A DNA stretch of 64,000 nt from Vibrio sp. CK2-1 (GTDB taxonomy: Bacteria; Pseudomonadota; Gammaproteobacteria; Enterobacterales; Vibrionaceae). Below are positions 26,224 to 35,016 of this stretch, one piece after another. The notes below the pieces were generated by a model, which saw nothing but the letters and a program-made list of their open reading frames with translations, ran no database searches and was not told the DNA's origin. A program made the translations under genes and the position numbers. Location: positions 124,001-188,000 of the forward strand of contig NZ_JAKKCJ010000002.1 of the NCBI RefSeq assembly GCF_021726515.1. The letters are read 5' to 3'. The stretch's first letter is position 1. Every line of letters begins with the position of its first letter.

Positions 26224-27093
26224 TTAGGCGATTTTGCCTGTTTCGATTAGCTGATGGAGTAGTGGTTGAATGATCAATTCCATCGCAAAACTCATCTTGC
26301 CACCAGGCACTACAAGGGTGTTATGACGCGACATGAATGAGCCTTCAATCATTGACAGCAGATATGGAAAGTCGACGTTTTTAATCCCACGCAAGCGAAT
26401 CACCACAAAACTTTCATCCAAACTTGGTATGCCTTTGGCATTAAGTGGATTTGAAGTATCGACGGTAGGGACGCGCTGGAAGTTGATGTGAGTACGAGAA
26501 AATTGCGGCGTGATGTAATTTAAGTAGTCATCCATTGAGCGAACAATCGAATCCATCACCGCTTCTCGTGAGTGGCCACGGTCGCGAGTATCTCGGACGA
26601 ACTTTTGAATCCATTCAAGGTTTACAATCGGCACCATGCCAATCAAAAAATCGACATGTTTGGAGACATTGACATCACCATCGACCACACCACCATGTAA
26701 GCCTTCATAAAACAATACATCAGTATTCTCTGGTAGCTCTTGCCATGGGGTGAAGGTGCCGGGCATTTGATTGTAAGGTACGGCTTCATCAAAACTATGC
26801 AAATAACGACGAACTTGGCCGCTGCCATTTTTACCGTATTGATTAAAGAATTCAGACAAAGCGGGGAAGTCATTGGCTTCTGGGCCAAAGTAACTGATGT
26901 GTTTACCTTGCTCTTTGGCTTTGCGGATCGCAACGTCCATTTCGGGGCGAGTGTAGCGATGGAAGCTATCGCCTTCTACCCAAGACGCTTTAATGTCCAT
27001 CATATTGAACATTTTTCGGAAGGTTTCTGAAGTGGTGGTAGTACCCGCACCTGAAGAACCCGTTACCGCAATAATGGGATGTTTTGCCGACAT
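26224..27093 (-). CDS. prkB: phosphoribulokinase-family protein PrkB
   Basis: 289 residues from ATG 27093, preceded by AAGGA; the frame upstream of this is non-homologous. P-loop GSSGAGTTTTSE (about 11-22), then the EGDSFHRY, HFDEAVPY-type and EGLHGG segments of the class I phosphoribulokinase/uridine kinase fold. No RuBisCO or Calvin-cycle gene is nearby; such PrkB proteins are common in heterotrophic gammaproteobacteria beside crp and yheU, and their physiological substrate is unsettled. Confidence 0.9.
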   Translation of the reverse strand: MSAKHPIIAVTGSSGAGTTTTSETFRKMFNMMDIKASWVEGDSFHRYTRPEMDVAIRKAKEQGKHISYFGPEANDFPALSEFFNQYGKNGSGQVRRYLHSFDEAVPYNQMPGTFTPWQELPENTDVLFYEGLHGGVVDGDVNVSKHVDFLIGMVPIVNLEWIQKFVRDTRDRGHSREAVMDSIVRSMDDYLNYITPQFSRTHINFQRVPTVDTSNPLNAKGIPSLDESFVVIRLRGIKNVDFPYLLSMIEGSFMSRHNTLVVPGGKMSFAMELIIQPLLHQLIETGKIA

Positions 27094-27174
27094 GATAATC
27101 CTTTCTTTCGACTTATATTTTGAATGACAGTGTAGAGGAATGACTGGCAAGAATAAATAGGGGGCGTATTGAGC

Positions 27175-27390
27175 CTAATTCAATTCATTGATCGGTTTGA
27201 TATCAACGCTTTCATGCAGCTCTGAAAAAACAATAGCCACACTGCCAGATTTTAGTTGTCCTTTGACTTGTTTTATCTTGGTCTCAAGTGAGGTTTCTTG
27301 CATACCGTAGTCGGTGCCCTCACGTAAGATAAACTCTTTTATGAGGTTCTCTAAGGTGTCGGGATCGATGTCTTGCCATGGAATGATCAT
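27175..27390 (-). CDS. yheU: YheU-family small protein
   Basis: 71 residues, acidic, starting [20 protein letters not shown], with REGTDYG and [13 protein letters not shown]; these are the UPF0270 (YheU) family blocks. Function unknown. Sits between the barrel-like gene and prkB as part of the yheS-prkB run conserved in gammaproteobacteria. Confidence 0.9.
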   Translation of the reverse strand: MIIPWQDIDPDTLENLIKEFILREGTDYGMQETSLETKIKQVKGQLKSGSVAIVFSELHESVDIKPINELN

Positions 27391-27416
27391 TGATGTGGCC
27401 TTTAATTATTTGAATG

Positions 27417-28400
27417 CTAAAAACGTTGACGATAGCCAAGGGTCAGTGAGAAGTCAGCGGAATTATCGCTGTTGATGACATTTTCAGTAAAGGAGAACTC
27501 AACCGCTGCAAACCCTAAGTTATAACGATAACCGATAATCGGTTCAAAGCTAACCATGCTCAATTCATTCTCATCGTTATGAGTCGCGCCTTGTTGCATT
27601 CTAAATTCCGCTAAAATGGAATGTCGTTCATTGAATAGGTATTGATAGCTGATGCTACCATTGGTGGTGAATTCACGTAAGCTAAATAGATCAATACCAT
27701 CGGTATCATGATGAACAAAGTTGACACTGGTATAAAAACGGTTGGCATCGGTTAAGTAAAACGAGTAGTTCAGTTGAATGGCTTGCTCAAAAGAAGATTG
27801 AGCGAAGTCACCATTAAATACCTTGTTGTAGTACAGCGCGCCCCCGAGTGATAGGGCTTGGCGTTTTGTCGAAAATACGGTTTTTTCAACATACAGGTTC
27901 AATGCATTATTTAATGTATCGCCCTGAAAGTCTTCCAGAGTACTGCCGTTTTTTTTGTTTTGAATGTAGAAACGGTCATTATCGACATCGTGTCGCCCGT
28001 TATCATCTAATCCGAGCGCATCATGAAACCCATTAACCAAACCATCAAGTTTGTTATTGCCGGCAAAGCGATATAAATAGTTAACGTCGACTTTCCAGTC
28101 ATCGGCAGGGGCGTAGATAAAACCGACATTGACATCATTTTGGTAGTAGTCAGCGATGTAATCGGCTCCGTCAGCCCATACGCTGGATACTGTGCCTTGG
28201 CCATACACTTCAATCGTGCCTTTATTCCAACCAAAAGCATCACGGGTTTTCAGTGATAATCCCATCGCTTGAATGGGTGCTTGGGTTAAGGTTAATAGCG
28301 GTCCAAAGTCAGTATAATCTTCCGTGGTTGAGCTTGTCGCATGAGCTTGCAGTGCTAATAAACTGGATAGCATTAAGGTGGAATATTTTACCAGAGACAT
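27417..28400 (-). CDS. outer-membrane barrel-like protein (possibly DUF3187)
   Basis: 327 residues: a signal peptide (about 1-21, ALQAHA), a conserved front block DFGPLLTLTQAPIQAMGLSL and YGQGTVSSVWADGADYIADYYQN, then alternating amphipathic beta-strands ending in the aromatic terminus LGYRQRF, as in beta-barrel outer-membrane proteins. The front block resembles DUF3187, which I recall but cannot check. Placed between TIGR02444 and yheU genes, where several vibrios lack it. Function unknown; a channel or surface role is inference. Confidence 0.6.
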   Translation of the reverse strand: MSLVKYSTLMLSSLLALQAHATSSTTEDYTDFGPLLTLTQAPIQAMGLSLKTRDAFGWNKGTIEVYGQGTVSSVWADGADYIADYYQNDVNVGFIYAPADDWKVDVNYLYRFAGNNKLDGLVNGFHDALGLDDNGRHDVDNDRFYIQNKKNGSTLEDFQGDTLNNALNLYVEKTVFSTKRQALSLGGALYYNKVFNGDFAQSSFEQAIQLNYSFYLTDANRFYTSVNFVHHDTDGIDLFSLREFTTNGSISYQYLFNERHSILAEFRMQQGATHNDENELSMVSFEPIIGYRYNLGFAAVEFSFTENVINSDNSADFSLTLGYRQRF

Positions 28401-28414
28401 GGTTTTGGATGCCT

Positions 28415-28876
28415 TTACTTTTCAGTGTTATAAAAAACTTGAGATAACCGTTGAGCGCCAACTTTTTGACAATAGATATGGGTCATTGGTTGGCCTGTTC
28501 TTGGGGTTAAATCAAGCAGGTTAATACAATGCACCAAATCAGCTTGTTGCTGACGTTCTAATTGTAATTCAAATTGTAGCGATTCACGGTAAAGCGTATC
28601 CGGTAAATGAGGTTTCACTTTTCGTCGGTAGTCACGAAATTGTTGTAATAAGAGTTCGGTTCGCTCAATCGCACTATCTAATTGTAGCCACTGTTCTTCA
28701 GTTAGGCTTAACTCGTGTTCATCAAGCCATTTTAATAACAAGACTAGGTTGACCTTACCTTTATACCTATTTTGTAGCACTAGACAGGCTTCTTTAATTT
28801 CTCGCACACCATAATGCTGCAAACTAAATTGCCATAAGCGTTCGAAGGTTAAAGGTAAAGGTCTATATTGGCTCAT
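28415..28876 (-). CDS. TIGR02444/DUF2390-family protein
   Basis: 153 residues, helical and soluble, starting LTFERLWQFSLQHYGVREIKEACLVLQNR; this block and NLVLLLKWLDEHEL are typical of the TIGR02444 family. Function unknown. Its start codon overlaps the yheS stop by one base, so it is translationally coupled to the ABC-F gene. Confidence 0.82.
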   Translation of the reverse strand: MSQYRPLPLTFERLWQFSLQHYGVREIKEACLVLQNRYKGKVNLVLLLKWLDEHELSLTEEQWLQLDSAIERTELLLQQFRDYRRKVKPHLPDTLYRESLQFELQLERQQQADLVHCINLLDLTPRTGQPMTHIYCQKVGAQRLSQVFYNTEK

Positions 28877-30783
28877 TATTGATTAAGCGCTTCCAGTTCT
28901 TCTTGTAGTGCCATCCATTCCATTTCAACCTCTTCTAATTGAGATTTACTATTGGCTTGTAGCGTTAATACTTGGGTAAGTTTAGCCTTGTTTTCATCTT
29001 GGTAGAGTGACACATCGCCAAGTTGTTGTTCGGCATCGGCTAATTGCTCGCCTAGTTTGTCCATTTTCGTTTCGAGTTGTGTCAGCTTTTTGCGAATTGG
29101 TGCAGTTTGTTTGCGTAATTCAGCTTCTAGGCGTTTTTGTTCTTTACGTGCCGCGGCGCTATTTTGACTAGGCTCTGAGCTTGTCTCTGGCTGTGCATCT
29201 TTCTTATCTTGTTTTTGTTGCTCGGTCAGCCATTTGTAGTAATCCGCTAAGTCACCATCAAAAGGCACGACCTGTTTGGCATCGACAAGGTATAAATCGT
29301 CGGTGGTGGCACGCAGTAAGTAACGGTCGTGACTGACAATCACCATTGCCCCTTCAAAGGTTTGCAACGCCATAGTTAATGCTTGACGCATATCCAGATC
29401 AAGGTGGTTAGTCGGTTCATCGAGTAATAGTAAGTTCGGCTTTTGCCACACTACTAAGGCTAGAACGAGGCGAGCTTTTTCGCCACCAGAGAACGGTGCG
29501 ACTTTATCGAGAGCTTTCTCGCCGACAAATCCAAAGCTACCTAGGTAGTCTCGTAATTGTTGTTCAGTATGATTCGGTGCAATTTGCATCATGTGTTGCA
29601 AAGGCGTTTCTTCAGGATGCAGAGTTTCTAATTGATGCTGAGCGAAGTAGCCGATTTTCACTCCTTGCGAGTAGGTTAAATCTCCGCTTTGTGGGGTGAG
29701 CTCGCCAGACAGCAATTTAATTAAGGTTGATTTACCTGCACCATTGCGACCTAGTAAGCCGATACGACTACCCGGGACGAGGTTTAAGCGAATGTGTTCT
29801 AGAATTAAGTTATCGCCGTAGCCTGCAGAGACTTGGTCCATCATCATGATTGGATTGGGCAGTGCGGCAGGCTCTCTAAATTCAAAGCTAAATGGGTTAT
29901 CAAATTGCGCCGGCAAGACTTTCTCCATTTTCTCTAAGGCTTTAATTCGGCTTTGTGCCTGACGCGCTTTAGATGCTTTGTAACGGAAGCGGTCAATATA
30001 GCTTTGCATGTGCGACATTTGCTTTTGCTGCTTGGTATACATGGCTTGTTGCTGCATTAACTTTTGTGCACGCTGGGTTTCAAATGACGAGTAGTTGCCG
30101 GTGTATTCGTTGAGCAACTGGTTTTCCACATGAATGATGCGTCCTACGATAGGGTCGAGGAAATCACGGTCATGCGAGATTAAGATTAAGGTGCCAGGGT
30201 AGTTCTGTAGCCATTTTTCAAGCCAAAGTACTGCATCGAGATCTAAGTGGTTGGTTGGTTCATCGAGTAGTAATAAATCGGAACGACACAATAGAGCTTG
30301 AGCAAGGTTTAAACGCATACGCCAACCACCAGAGAACTGGGTGAGGTTCCATTGCATTTGATCTTGGCTAAAGCCTAAACCGTTTAATAATTCTGCGGCG
30401 CGGGATTTAATAGTGTAGCCACCAACGGTTTCTAACTTGCCGTGTAATTCCGCCACAAGGGTGCCATTGTCGGCTTGTTCTGCCGCGGCGAGATCTTGCT
30501 CTAATTGACGATATTCACGGTCGCCATCAATCACATACTCTAAAGCGGCGCGTTCTAGTGCTGGTGTTTCTTGAGCAACCCAAGCTAGTTCCCAATGGGC
30601 TGGCATTTGAAAGTTACCCGCATCAATTGATAATTCATTTTTCAGTAAGGCGAATAGCGTGGATTTACCACAACCATTTTTACCGACTAGGCCAACTTTA
30701 TCGCCCGGGTGAATGGTCGCTGAAGCTTGTTCTAAAAGTGGTTTACCACCACGCAGCAATTGAATATCTGAAAATGTAATCAT
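28876..30783 (-). CDS. yheS: ABC-F ATPase YheS
   Basis: Soluble twin-ATPase of the ABC-F translation-factor family, thought to act on ribosomes. 635 residues (E. coli 637). Seen: Walker A GKNGCGKST and GRNGAGKST, signatures FSGGWRMRLNLA and FSGGEKARLVLA, two LLLDEPTNHLDLD Walker B motifs, the interdomain linker (about 235-285, Lys/Gln-rich) and a C-terminal coiled coil (about 530-635). Heads the minus-strand run to prkB and is divergent from kefG. Confidence 0.95.
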   Translation of the reverse strand: MITFSDIQLLRGGKPLLEQASATIHPGDKVGLVGKNGCGKSTLFALLKNELSIDAGNFQMPAHWELAWVAQETPALERAALEYVIDGDREYRQLEQDLAAAEQADNGTLVAELHGKLETVGGYTIKSRAAELLNGLGFSQDQMQWNLTQFSGGWRMRLNLAQALLCRSDLLLLDEPTNHLDLDAVLWLEKWLQNYPGTLILISHDRDFLDPIVGRIIHVENQLLNEYTGNYSSFETQRAQKLMQQQAMYTKQQKQMSHMQSYIDRFRYKASKARQAQSRIKALEKMEKVLPAQFDNPFSFEFREPAALPNPIMMMDQVSAGYGDNLILEHIRLNLVPGSRIGLLGRNGAGKSTLIKLLSGELTPQSGDLTYSQGVKIGYFAQHQLETLHPEETPLQHMMQIAPNHTEQQLRDYLGSFGFVGEKALDKVAPFSGGEKARLVLALVVWQKPNLLLLDEPTNHLDLDMRQALTMALQTFEGAMVIVSHDRYLLRATTDDLYLVDAKQVVPFDGDLADYYKWLTEQQKQDKKDAQPETSSEPSQNSAAARKEQKRLEAELRKQTAPIRKKLTQLETKMDKLGEQLADAEQQLGDVSLYQDENKAKLTQVLTLQANSKSQLEEVEMEWMALQEELEALNQ

Positions 30784-30892
30784 AGGAGTCTTATTTTAGG
30801 CATGAAAATGAGAAAATGCAGCGGCTTGAATATTAGGCGTTTCAAGGATAAATGTCGATTATTATACGATTTACGATATGATGATTAACAAT

Positions 30893-30930
30893 CTTTGTCA
30901 CAAAGACCTTAGGTGGTGAAAAGTGACAAA
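30893..30930 (+). promoter_or_regulatory. inverted repeat upstream of kefG
   Basis: TTTGTCAC (30894-30901) and GTGACAAA (30923-30930) form a perfect 8-bp inverted repeat with a 21-base spacer in the yheS/kefG divergent region. Could be an operator. Regulator unknown. Confidence 0.35.
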
Positions 30931-30975
30931 AGCGTGCACCTTTTGGTGTTAATAAAGGAATGTCAGGGGGCAAGG

Positions 30976-31572
30976 ATGTCAGACATAAGCCAACATACTA
31001 CTACATCCATCAACGATGACGAGCAAAGCATACAACAACCTCGCGTGCTGGTCATTTATGCGCATCCCGATCCTGATAATTCGATCGCCAACCAAGTTTT
31101 ACTCAAAGCTGCGCAAGGGCTACCTCATGTGACGGTACACGATCTGTATGCCCATTATCCCGACTTTTTTATTGATGTTGCCGCAGAGCACAGATTGTTA
31201 CTTGAACATGATGTGATTGTCTTTCAGCACCCCTTGTTTATGTATTCTTGCCCAGCTTTGATGAAAGAGTGGATGGATACGGTACTCGGCAAAGGCTTCG
31301 CATTCGGAAAAGGTCGCGCACTTAAAGATAAACACTGGCGGAGTGTGGTGACGACGGGTGGCTCTAAAGAAGCTTTCTCGGCTCATGGTTATAACCAATA
31401 TCCTTTGGAACAAATTTTGCAGCCTTTTGAGTTGACCGCCAAGCTATGTCAAATGCATTGGCTTGAGCCTTTGGTTTTATATTGGGCAAGGAATGTTGAG
31501 CAAGCGGTACGCATTGAGCATGCACAGGCTTACCGCTCTTGGTTATTGCACCCACTTGAAAGTAGTAAATAG
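30976..31572 (+). CDS. kefG: KefG-type NAD(P)H quinone oxidoreductase, KefB ancillary protein
   Basis: 198 residues from ATG 30976, chosen because AGGGGG lies upstream. Flavodoxin-like fold: VLVIYAHPDPDNS phosphate-loop start, FQHPLFMYSCPALMKEWMDTVL and GFAFG motifs, typical of KefF/KefG/MdaB. KefG is the cytosolic flavoprotein needed for full activity of the glutathione-gated K+ efflux system KefB, encoded 14 bases downstream. Confidence 0.9.
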   Translation: MSDISQHTTTSINDDEQSIQQPRVLVIYAHPDPDNSIANQVLLKAAQGLPHVTVHDLYAHYPDFFIDVAAEHRLLLEHDVIVFQHPLFMYSCPALMKEWMDTVLGKGFAFGKGRALKDKHWRSVVTTGGSKEAFSAHGYNQYPLEQILQPFELTAKLCQMHWLEPLVLYWARNVEQAVRIEHAQAYRSWLLHPLESSK

Positions 31573-31586
31573 TACAGGGAAGAATT

Positions 31587-33377
31587 ATGGCATCGACAAT
31601 TGATTTTTTAGAAAGTGGCGTAGTGTTTCTAGCCGCTGCTGTGGTTGCTGTCCCTTTAGCGCAACGTTTAGGTTTAGGCTCAGTATTAGGCTATTTGCTG
31701 GCGGGTATTGTGATTGGCCCATGGGGGCTTGGCCTGATTAGCGACGTGGATAGCGTGATGCACTTTTCCGAACTCGGAGTGGTGTTATTGCTGTTTTTGA
31801 TTGGTCTTGAGCTAAACCCCAAAAAACTCTGGCAAATGCGCATGCCGATTCTAGGTTTAGGTGGCGCGCAGGTGGTAGTGACAACCCTAGTGATTTCGAT
31901 GATCGCCAATGCTTTTGGTGTGAGTTGGCAAAATAGCTTAGTGATCGGCATGGGGTTAGCGCTTTCTTCGACCGCAATCGCATTACGGGTTATTGAAGAA
32001 CAAGGGTTAGCAGGAACGGAAACCGGGCAGTCTGGTTTTTCAGTGTTGCTTTTCCAAGATATTGCGGTCATTCCAATGCTGGCGGTATTACCATTATTAG
32101 CCGGTAATGTCGGCGGCGACTGGTTAGATGCGGTTTGGATGATTGGTGGGGTAGTCGGCTTATTAGTCGGTGGTCACTATCTATTACGACCAATTTTCCG
32201 CTATGTGGTGATGAGCCGAGTTCGCGAGTTATTTACGGTAGCAGCCTTGCTATTGGTGATTGGTATTTCGGTGATCATGCAGCAGCTTGGTTTATCTATG
32301 GCATTAGGCACATTCTTGGCCGGCGTGTTATTGGCAGAAAGTGAATATCGCCATGAATTAGAAAGTGCCATTGAACCATTTAAAGGGCTGTTGCTTGGCT
32401 TGTTCTTTATGTCGGTGGGCATGGCGGTTAACCTTGAACTGCTAACGCTTTATCCGATTAAAATTCTGGCCGCAGTAGTGGCATTGGTATCGATTAAAGG
32501 TTTTATTCTTTATCTACTCGCTCGTCTTATGGGCACTCGGGCAAAAGCACGTAGTCGTATGGCGGCAATTTTAAGCCAGGGCGGTGAGTTTGCTTTCGTC
32601 TTATTTACCGCTGCAAAAGGTCACGGCTTGCTCGGAGTGGAGATGAGCTCGTTTCTGCTAGTAGTAGTGAGCTTATCTATGATGACCACACCTTTGATAT
32701 TACTTGCTCAGCAAAAATGGTTTGACCGCACCATTAACGTTAGCGATAACATGCAATCGGATGTGGTAGATGAAGAGCCGAAAGTCATCATTGCTGGCTT
32801 CGGGCGTTTTGGCCAAGTGGTAGGGCGTTTATTGTATGCCAATAAGATCCGTATCACGGTATTAGAAAGTGATGCCAGCCAAATTCAACTTTTACGTAAA
32901 TTTGGCTACAAAGTGTATTACGGTGACGCCACTCAGCTTGATTTGTTGCGAGCCGCTGGCGCTGAAAAAGCCAAAGCCATCGCCATTTGTACCGATTCGC
33001 CGGATGAAGTATTAAAGATCGCGGAGTTGTGTAAACAGCATTTTCCGCATTTAAAAATTCTTGCGCGTGCACGTAGTCGGGTTGAGGCTTACCAATTGAT
33101 GAATATTGGTGTGACATTATTTTCGCGCGAAACTTTCTTAGGCGCTCTTGATTTAGGACGACAAGTGTTAACTCAATTGGGCATGCACCCTTATCAAGCC
33201 AAGCGTGCAGAAGCGCATTTTAGAAAACTCGATACCACGATGCTAAAAGAGTTATTGCCTTTGCATATGGAAGATAAAGATATGGGTATTCGAGCTAAAG
33301 AAGCGCGCAAAGAGCTAGAAGAGATTTTTGACCGAGAGATGGAAAGCGATCGTCAGACTCAACAGCACTGGGACTAG
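31587..33377 (+). CDS. kefB: glutathione-regulated K+/H+ antiporter KefB
   Basis: 596 residues (E. coli 601). N-terminal CPA2 antiporter domain of 12-13 spans (about 1-380; LLAGIVIGPWGLGLI, QDIAVIP, FLAGVLLAESEYRHELE) and a C-terminal cytosolic RCK/TrkA-N domain (about 395-520, IIAGFGRFGQVVGRLL with GxGxxG, then GDATQLDLLRAAG). Releases K+ when electrophiles form glutathione adducts, acidifying the cytosol. Operon kefG-kefB-yheV, then slyD. Confidence 0.95.
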   Translation: MASTIDFLESGVVFLAAAVVAVPLAQRLGLGSVLGYLLAGIVIGPWGLGLISDVDSVMHFSELGVVLLLFLIGLELNPKKLWQMRMPILGLGGAQVVVTTLVISMIANAFGVSWQNSLVIGMGLALSSTAIALRVIEEQGLAGTETGQSGFSVLLFQDIAVIPMLAVLPLLAGNVGGDWLDAVWMIGGVVGLLVGGHYLLRPIFRYVVMSRVRELFTVAALLLVIGISVIMQQLGLSMALGTFLAGVLLAESEYRHELESAIEPFKGLLLGLFFMSVGMAVNLELLTLYPIKILAAVVALVSIKGFILYLLARLMGTRAKARSRMAAILSQGGEFAFVLFTAAKGHGLLGVEMSSFLLVVVSLSMMTTPLILLAQQKWFDRTINVSDNMQSDVVDEEPKVIIAGFGRFGQVVGRLLYANKIRITVLESDASQIQLLRKFGYKVYYGDATQLDLLRAAGAEKAKAIAICTDSPDEVLKIAELCKQHFPHLKILARARSRVEAYQLMNIGVTLFSRETFLGALDLGRQVLTQLGMHPYQAKRAEAHFRKLDTTMLKELLPLHMEDKDMGIRAKEARKELEEIFDREMESDRQTQQHWD

Positions 33378-33406
33378 CTCAACTCAAGTTATCAAATAGG
33401 ATAGGT

Positions 33407-33643
33407 ATGAAAACCAAGAAGAGATTTATTGCTGGCGCTAACTGCCCAAACTGCAAACAAAGCGATAGTTTACGAGTATGGGAAGAAAACCAAATTGAAG
33501 TGGTTGAGTGTGTGGAATGTGATTATGTGGAACAAAAGACACCACAAGCGGTAGAAACCAGTTCGGCTAACACTAGCTCCAATTCACCTAGTACCAGTTT
33601 GCCTAGTTCAGAACAATTAATTGGTATTTTTAAGCCAGAATAA
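33407..33643 (+). CDS. yheV: YheV-family putative metal-binding protein
   Basis: 78 residues. Two Cys pairs, CPNCKQSD and CVECDY, form a zinc-ribbon-like unit in the first 45 residues; the rest is a Ser/Thr-rich tail longer than in E. coli (66 residues). Function unknown. 29 bases after kefB. Confidence 0.88.
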   Translation: MKTKKRFIAGANCPNCKQSDSLRVWEENQIEVVECVECDYVEQKTPQAVETSSANTSSNSPSTSLPSSEQLIGIFKPE

Positions 33644-33787
33644 TGTTTGCTAAGCGCAAGATATTCATCAGGTTTGTAAAATAATCCTGGATTAGCGATT
33701 GAAATCTGTCTGGCTTATCCCCATTATCTTGCACATAGAGATTAAGTGCTCACACATTCTCACGCTTAATCTGAATTTGGAGCGAAT

Positions 33788-34354
33788 ATGAAAATTGAAA
33801 AGAACGTTGTTGTTAGCTTGGCATACCAAGTGAAAGTAGAAGACGGTGTAGTAGTAGACCAATCAACGGTTGAAGCGCCACTAGACTACCTACACGGTCA
33901 CAACAACCTAATTACAGGTCTAGAAAAAGAGCTAGAAGGTAAAGTTGCTGGTGATAAATTCTCTACAACTATTGCTCCAGAAGACGCTTACGGTGAGCAC
34001 AACGAAGGTCTAGTTCAACGTGTTCCTGCTAACGTATTCCACGGTGTAGATGAAATCGAAGTGGGCATGCGTTTCCTAGCGGATACCGACCAAGGTCAGA
34101 TCCCAGTAGAAATCACAGAAGTTGATGGCGATGAAGTTGTGGTTGACGGTAACCACATGCTTGCAGGTCAAACATTAACGTTTGATGTTGAAGTTGTTGC
34201 AGTACGTGAAGCAACAGAAGAAGAAGTGGCTCACGGCCATGTACATCAAGCGGGTGGTCATCACCACGATCACGATGGCGACTGCTGTGGCCATGATCAT
34301 GAAGAGAAAAAAGAAGGTTGTGATGGAAATGGCGGCTGTGGCTGCTCTCACTAA
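33788..34354 (+). CDS. slyD: FKBP-type prolyl isomerase and metallochaperone SlyD
   Basis: 188 residues. FKBP domain with inserted chaperone flap (about 1-145, APLDYLHGHNNLITGLEKEL and FHGVDEIEVGM), then a His/Cys-rich tail (about 146-188, with HHHDHDGDCC and CGCSH) that binds Ni/Zn. SlyD assists protein folding and Ni delivery to hydrogenase in E. coli. Ended by a terminator shared with convergent slyX. Confidence 0.96.
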   Translation: MKIEKNVVVSLAYQVKVEDGVVVDQSTVEAPLDYLHGHNNLITGLEKELEGKVAGDKFSTTIAPEDAYGEHNEGLVQRVPANVFHGVDEIEVGMRFLADTDQGQIPVEITEVDGDEVVVDGNHMLAGQTLTFDVEVVAVREATEEEVAHGHVHQAGGHHHDHDGDCCGHDHEEKKEGCDGNGGCGCSH

Positions 34355-34363
34355 TCTTTAAAA

Positions 34364-34394
34364 AAAACGCCAGCGTCTAACGTTGGCGTTTTTG
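34364..34394. terminator. bidirectional slyD/slyX terminator
   Basis: AAAAACGCCAGCG and CGTTGGCGTTTTT arms around a 5-base loop, with A- and T-tracts. Confidence 0.93.
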
Positions 34395-34443
34395 ATTATA
34401 GAAAGCAATTTTTTCTAGAAACAAATAAAAACAACAATGTGAA

Positions 34444-34683
34444 TTAGTAATGCGGCGGTGGTGTTTCTTCCGATGCATCGGCCAAGTTTGAAGCATCCAA
34501 GTTTTTGACTTTTCCGACGACAAATTTCATTTGATCTTGCATGCGAGTAATCAACAATTGCTGTTGGCTCAAAGCATCGTTAAGTTCATTGATGGTTTGT
34601 TCTTGGAAAGCGACCTGACACTCGAGATCATCAATTCGTTGTTTTAATTCGTTTTCAAGATTATCTGAATGCATTTTATTCAC
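34444..34683 (-). CDS. slyX: SlyX protein
   Basis: 79 residues, mostly one coiled coil (about 10-60, IDDLECQVAFQEQTINELNDAL) with the conserved tail ETPPPHY. Function unknown. Divergent from fkpA, next to slyD as in E. coli. Confidence 0.95.
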   Translation of the reverse strand: MNKMHSDNLENELKQRIDDLECQVAFQEQTINELNDALSQQQLLITRMQDQMKFVVGKVKNLDASNLADASEETPPPHY

Positions 34684-35016
34684 TGTTAAGTTATTAAATC
34701 GACTGTACCCAAATTATACCTGAAAGATGTCACACTGTAGATCATTGATTGAGCCGTGGTATCGCGTAAATAATGTCACTTAAGTCGTGTTTTATTGAAA
34801 CACAAAGTAATAAGCGGATTATTTTTATGGGTTAAGGCGGAACTTTGCTAAAAAAATACGGTCAGTTAACAATAGCTTAAATTAAGCACGTGATAGTGTT
34901 AATGTAGATCAATCGCACCTAGAGTGACTAGATATAGAACTCGAACGTTCTAACACATTGATAGAATAAATTTTTATACATCATAACGATGGTTTTCCAT
35001 CATGCTGGAGAAGTTA
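34684..35016 (+). other. slyX/fkpA divergent region
   Basis: 333 bases without a gene. Holds the candidate sigma-E promoter of fkpA (34839-34867), a symmetrical AGAACTCGAACGTTCT dyad (about 34935-34950) and a small perfect hairpin GATGG-TTTT-CCATC (34988-35001) just before the fkpA ribosome-binding site. Confidence 0.6.
34839..34867 (+). promoter_or_regulatory. candidate sigma-E promoter of fkpA
   Basis: GGAACTT (34839-34845), 16-base spacer, TCAGTT (34862-34867). The -35 is a perfect sigma-E element and the spacing equals that of E. coli rpoH P3; the -10 departs from TCTGA-type. fkpA is sigma-E controlled in E. coli, which supports the call. Confidence 0.55.
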
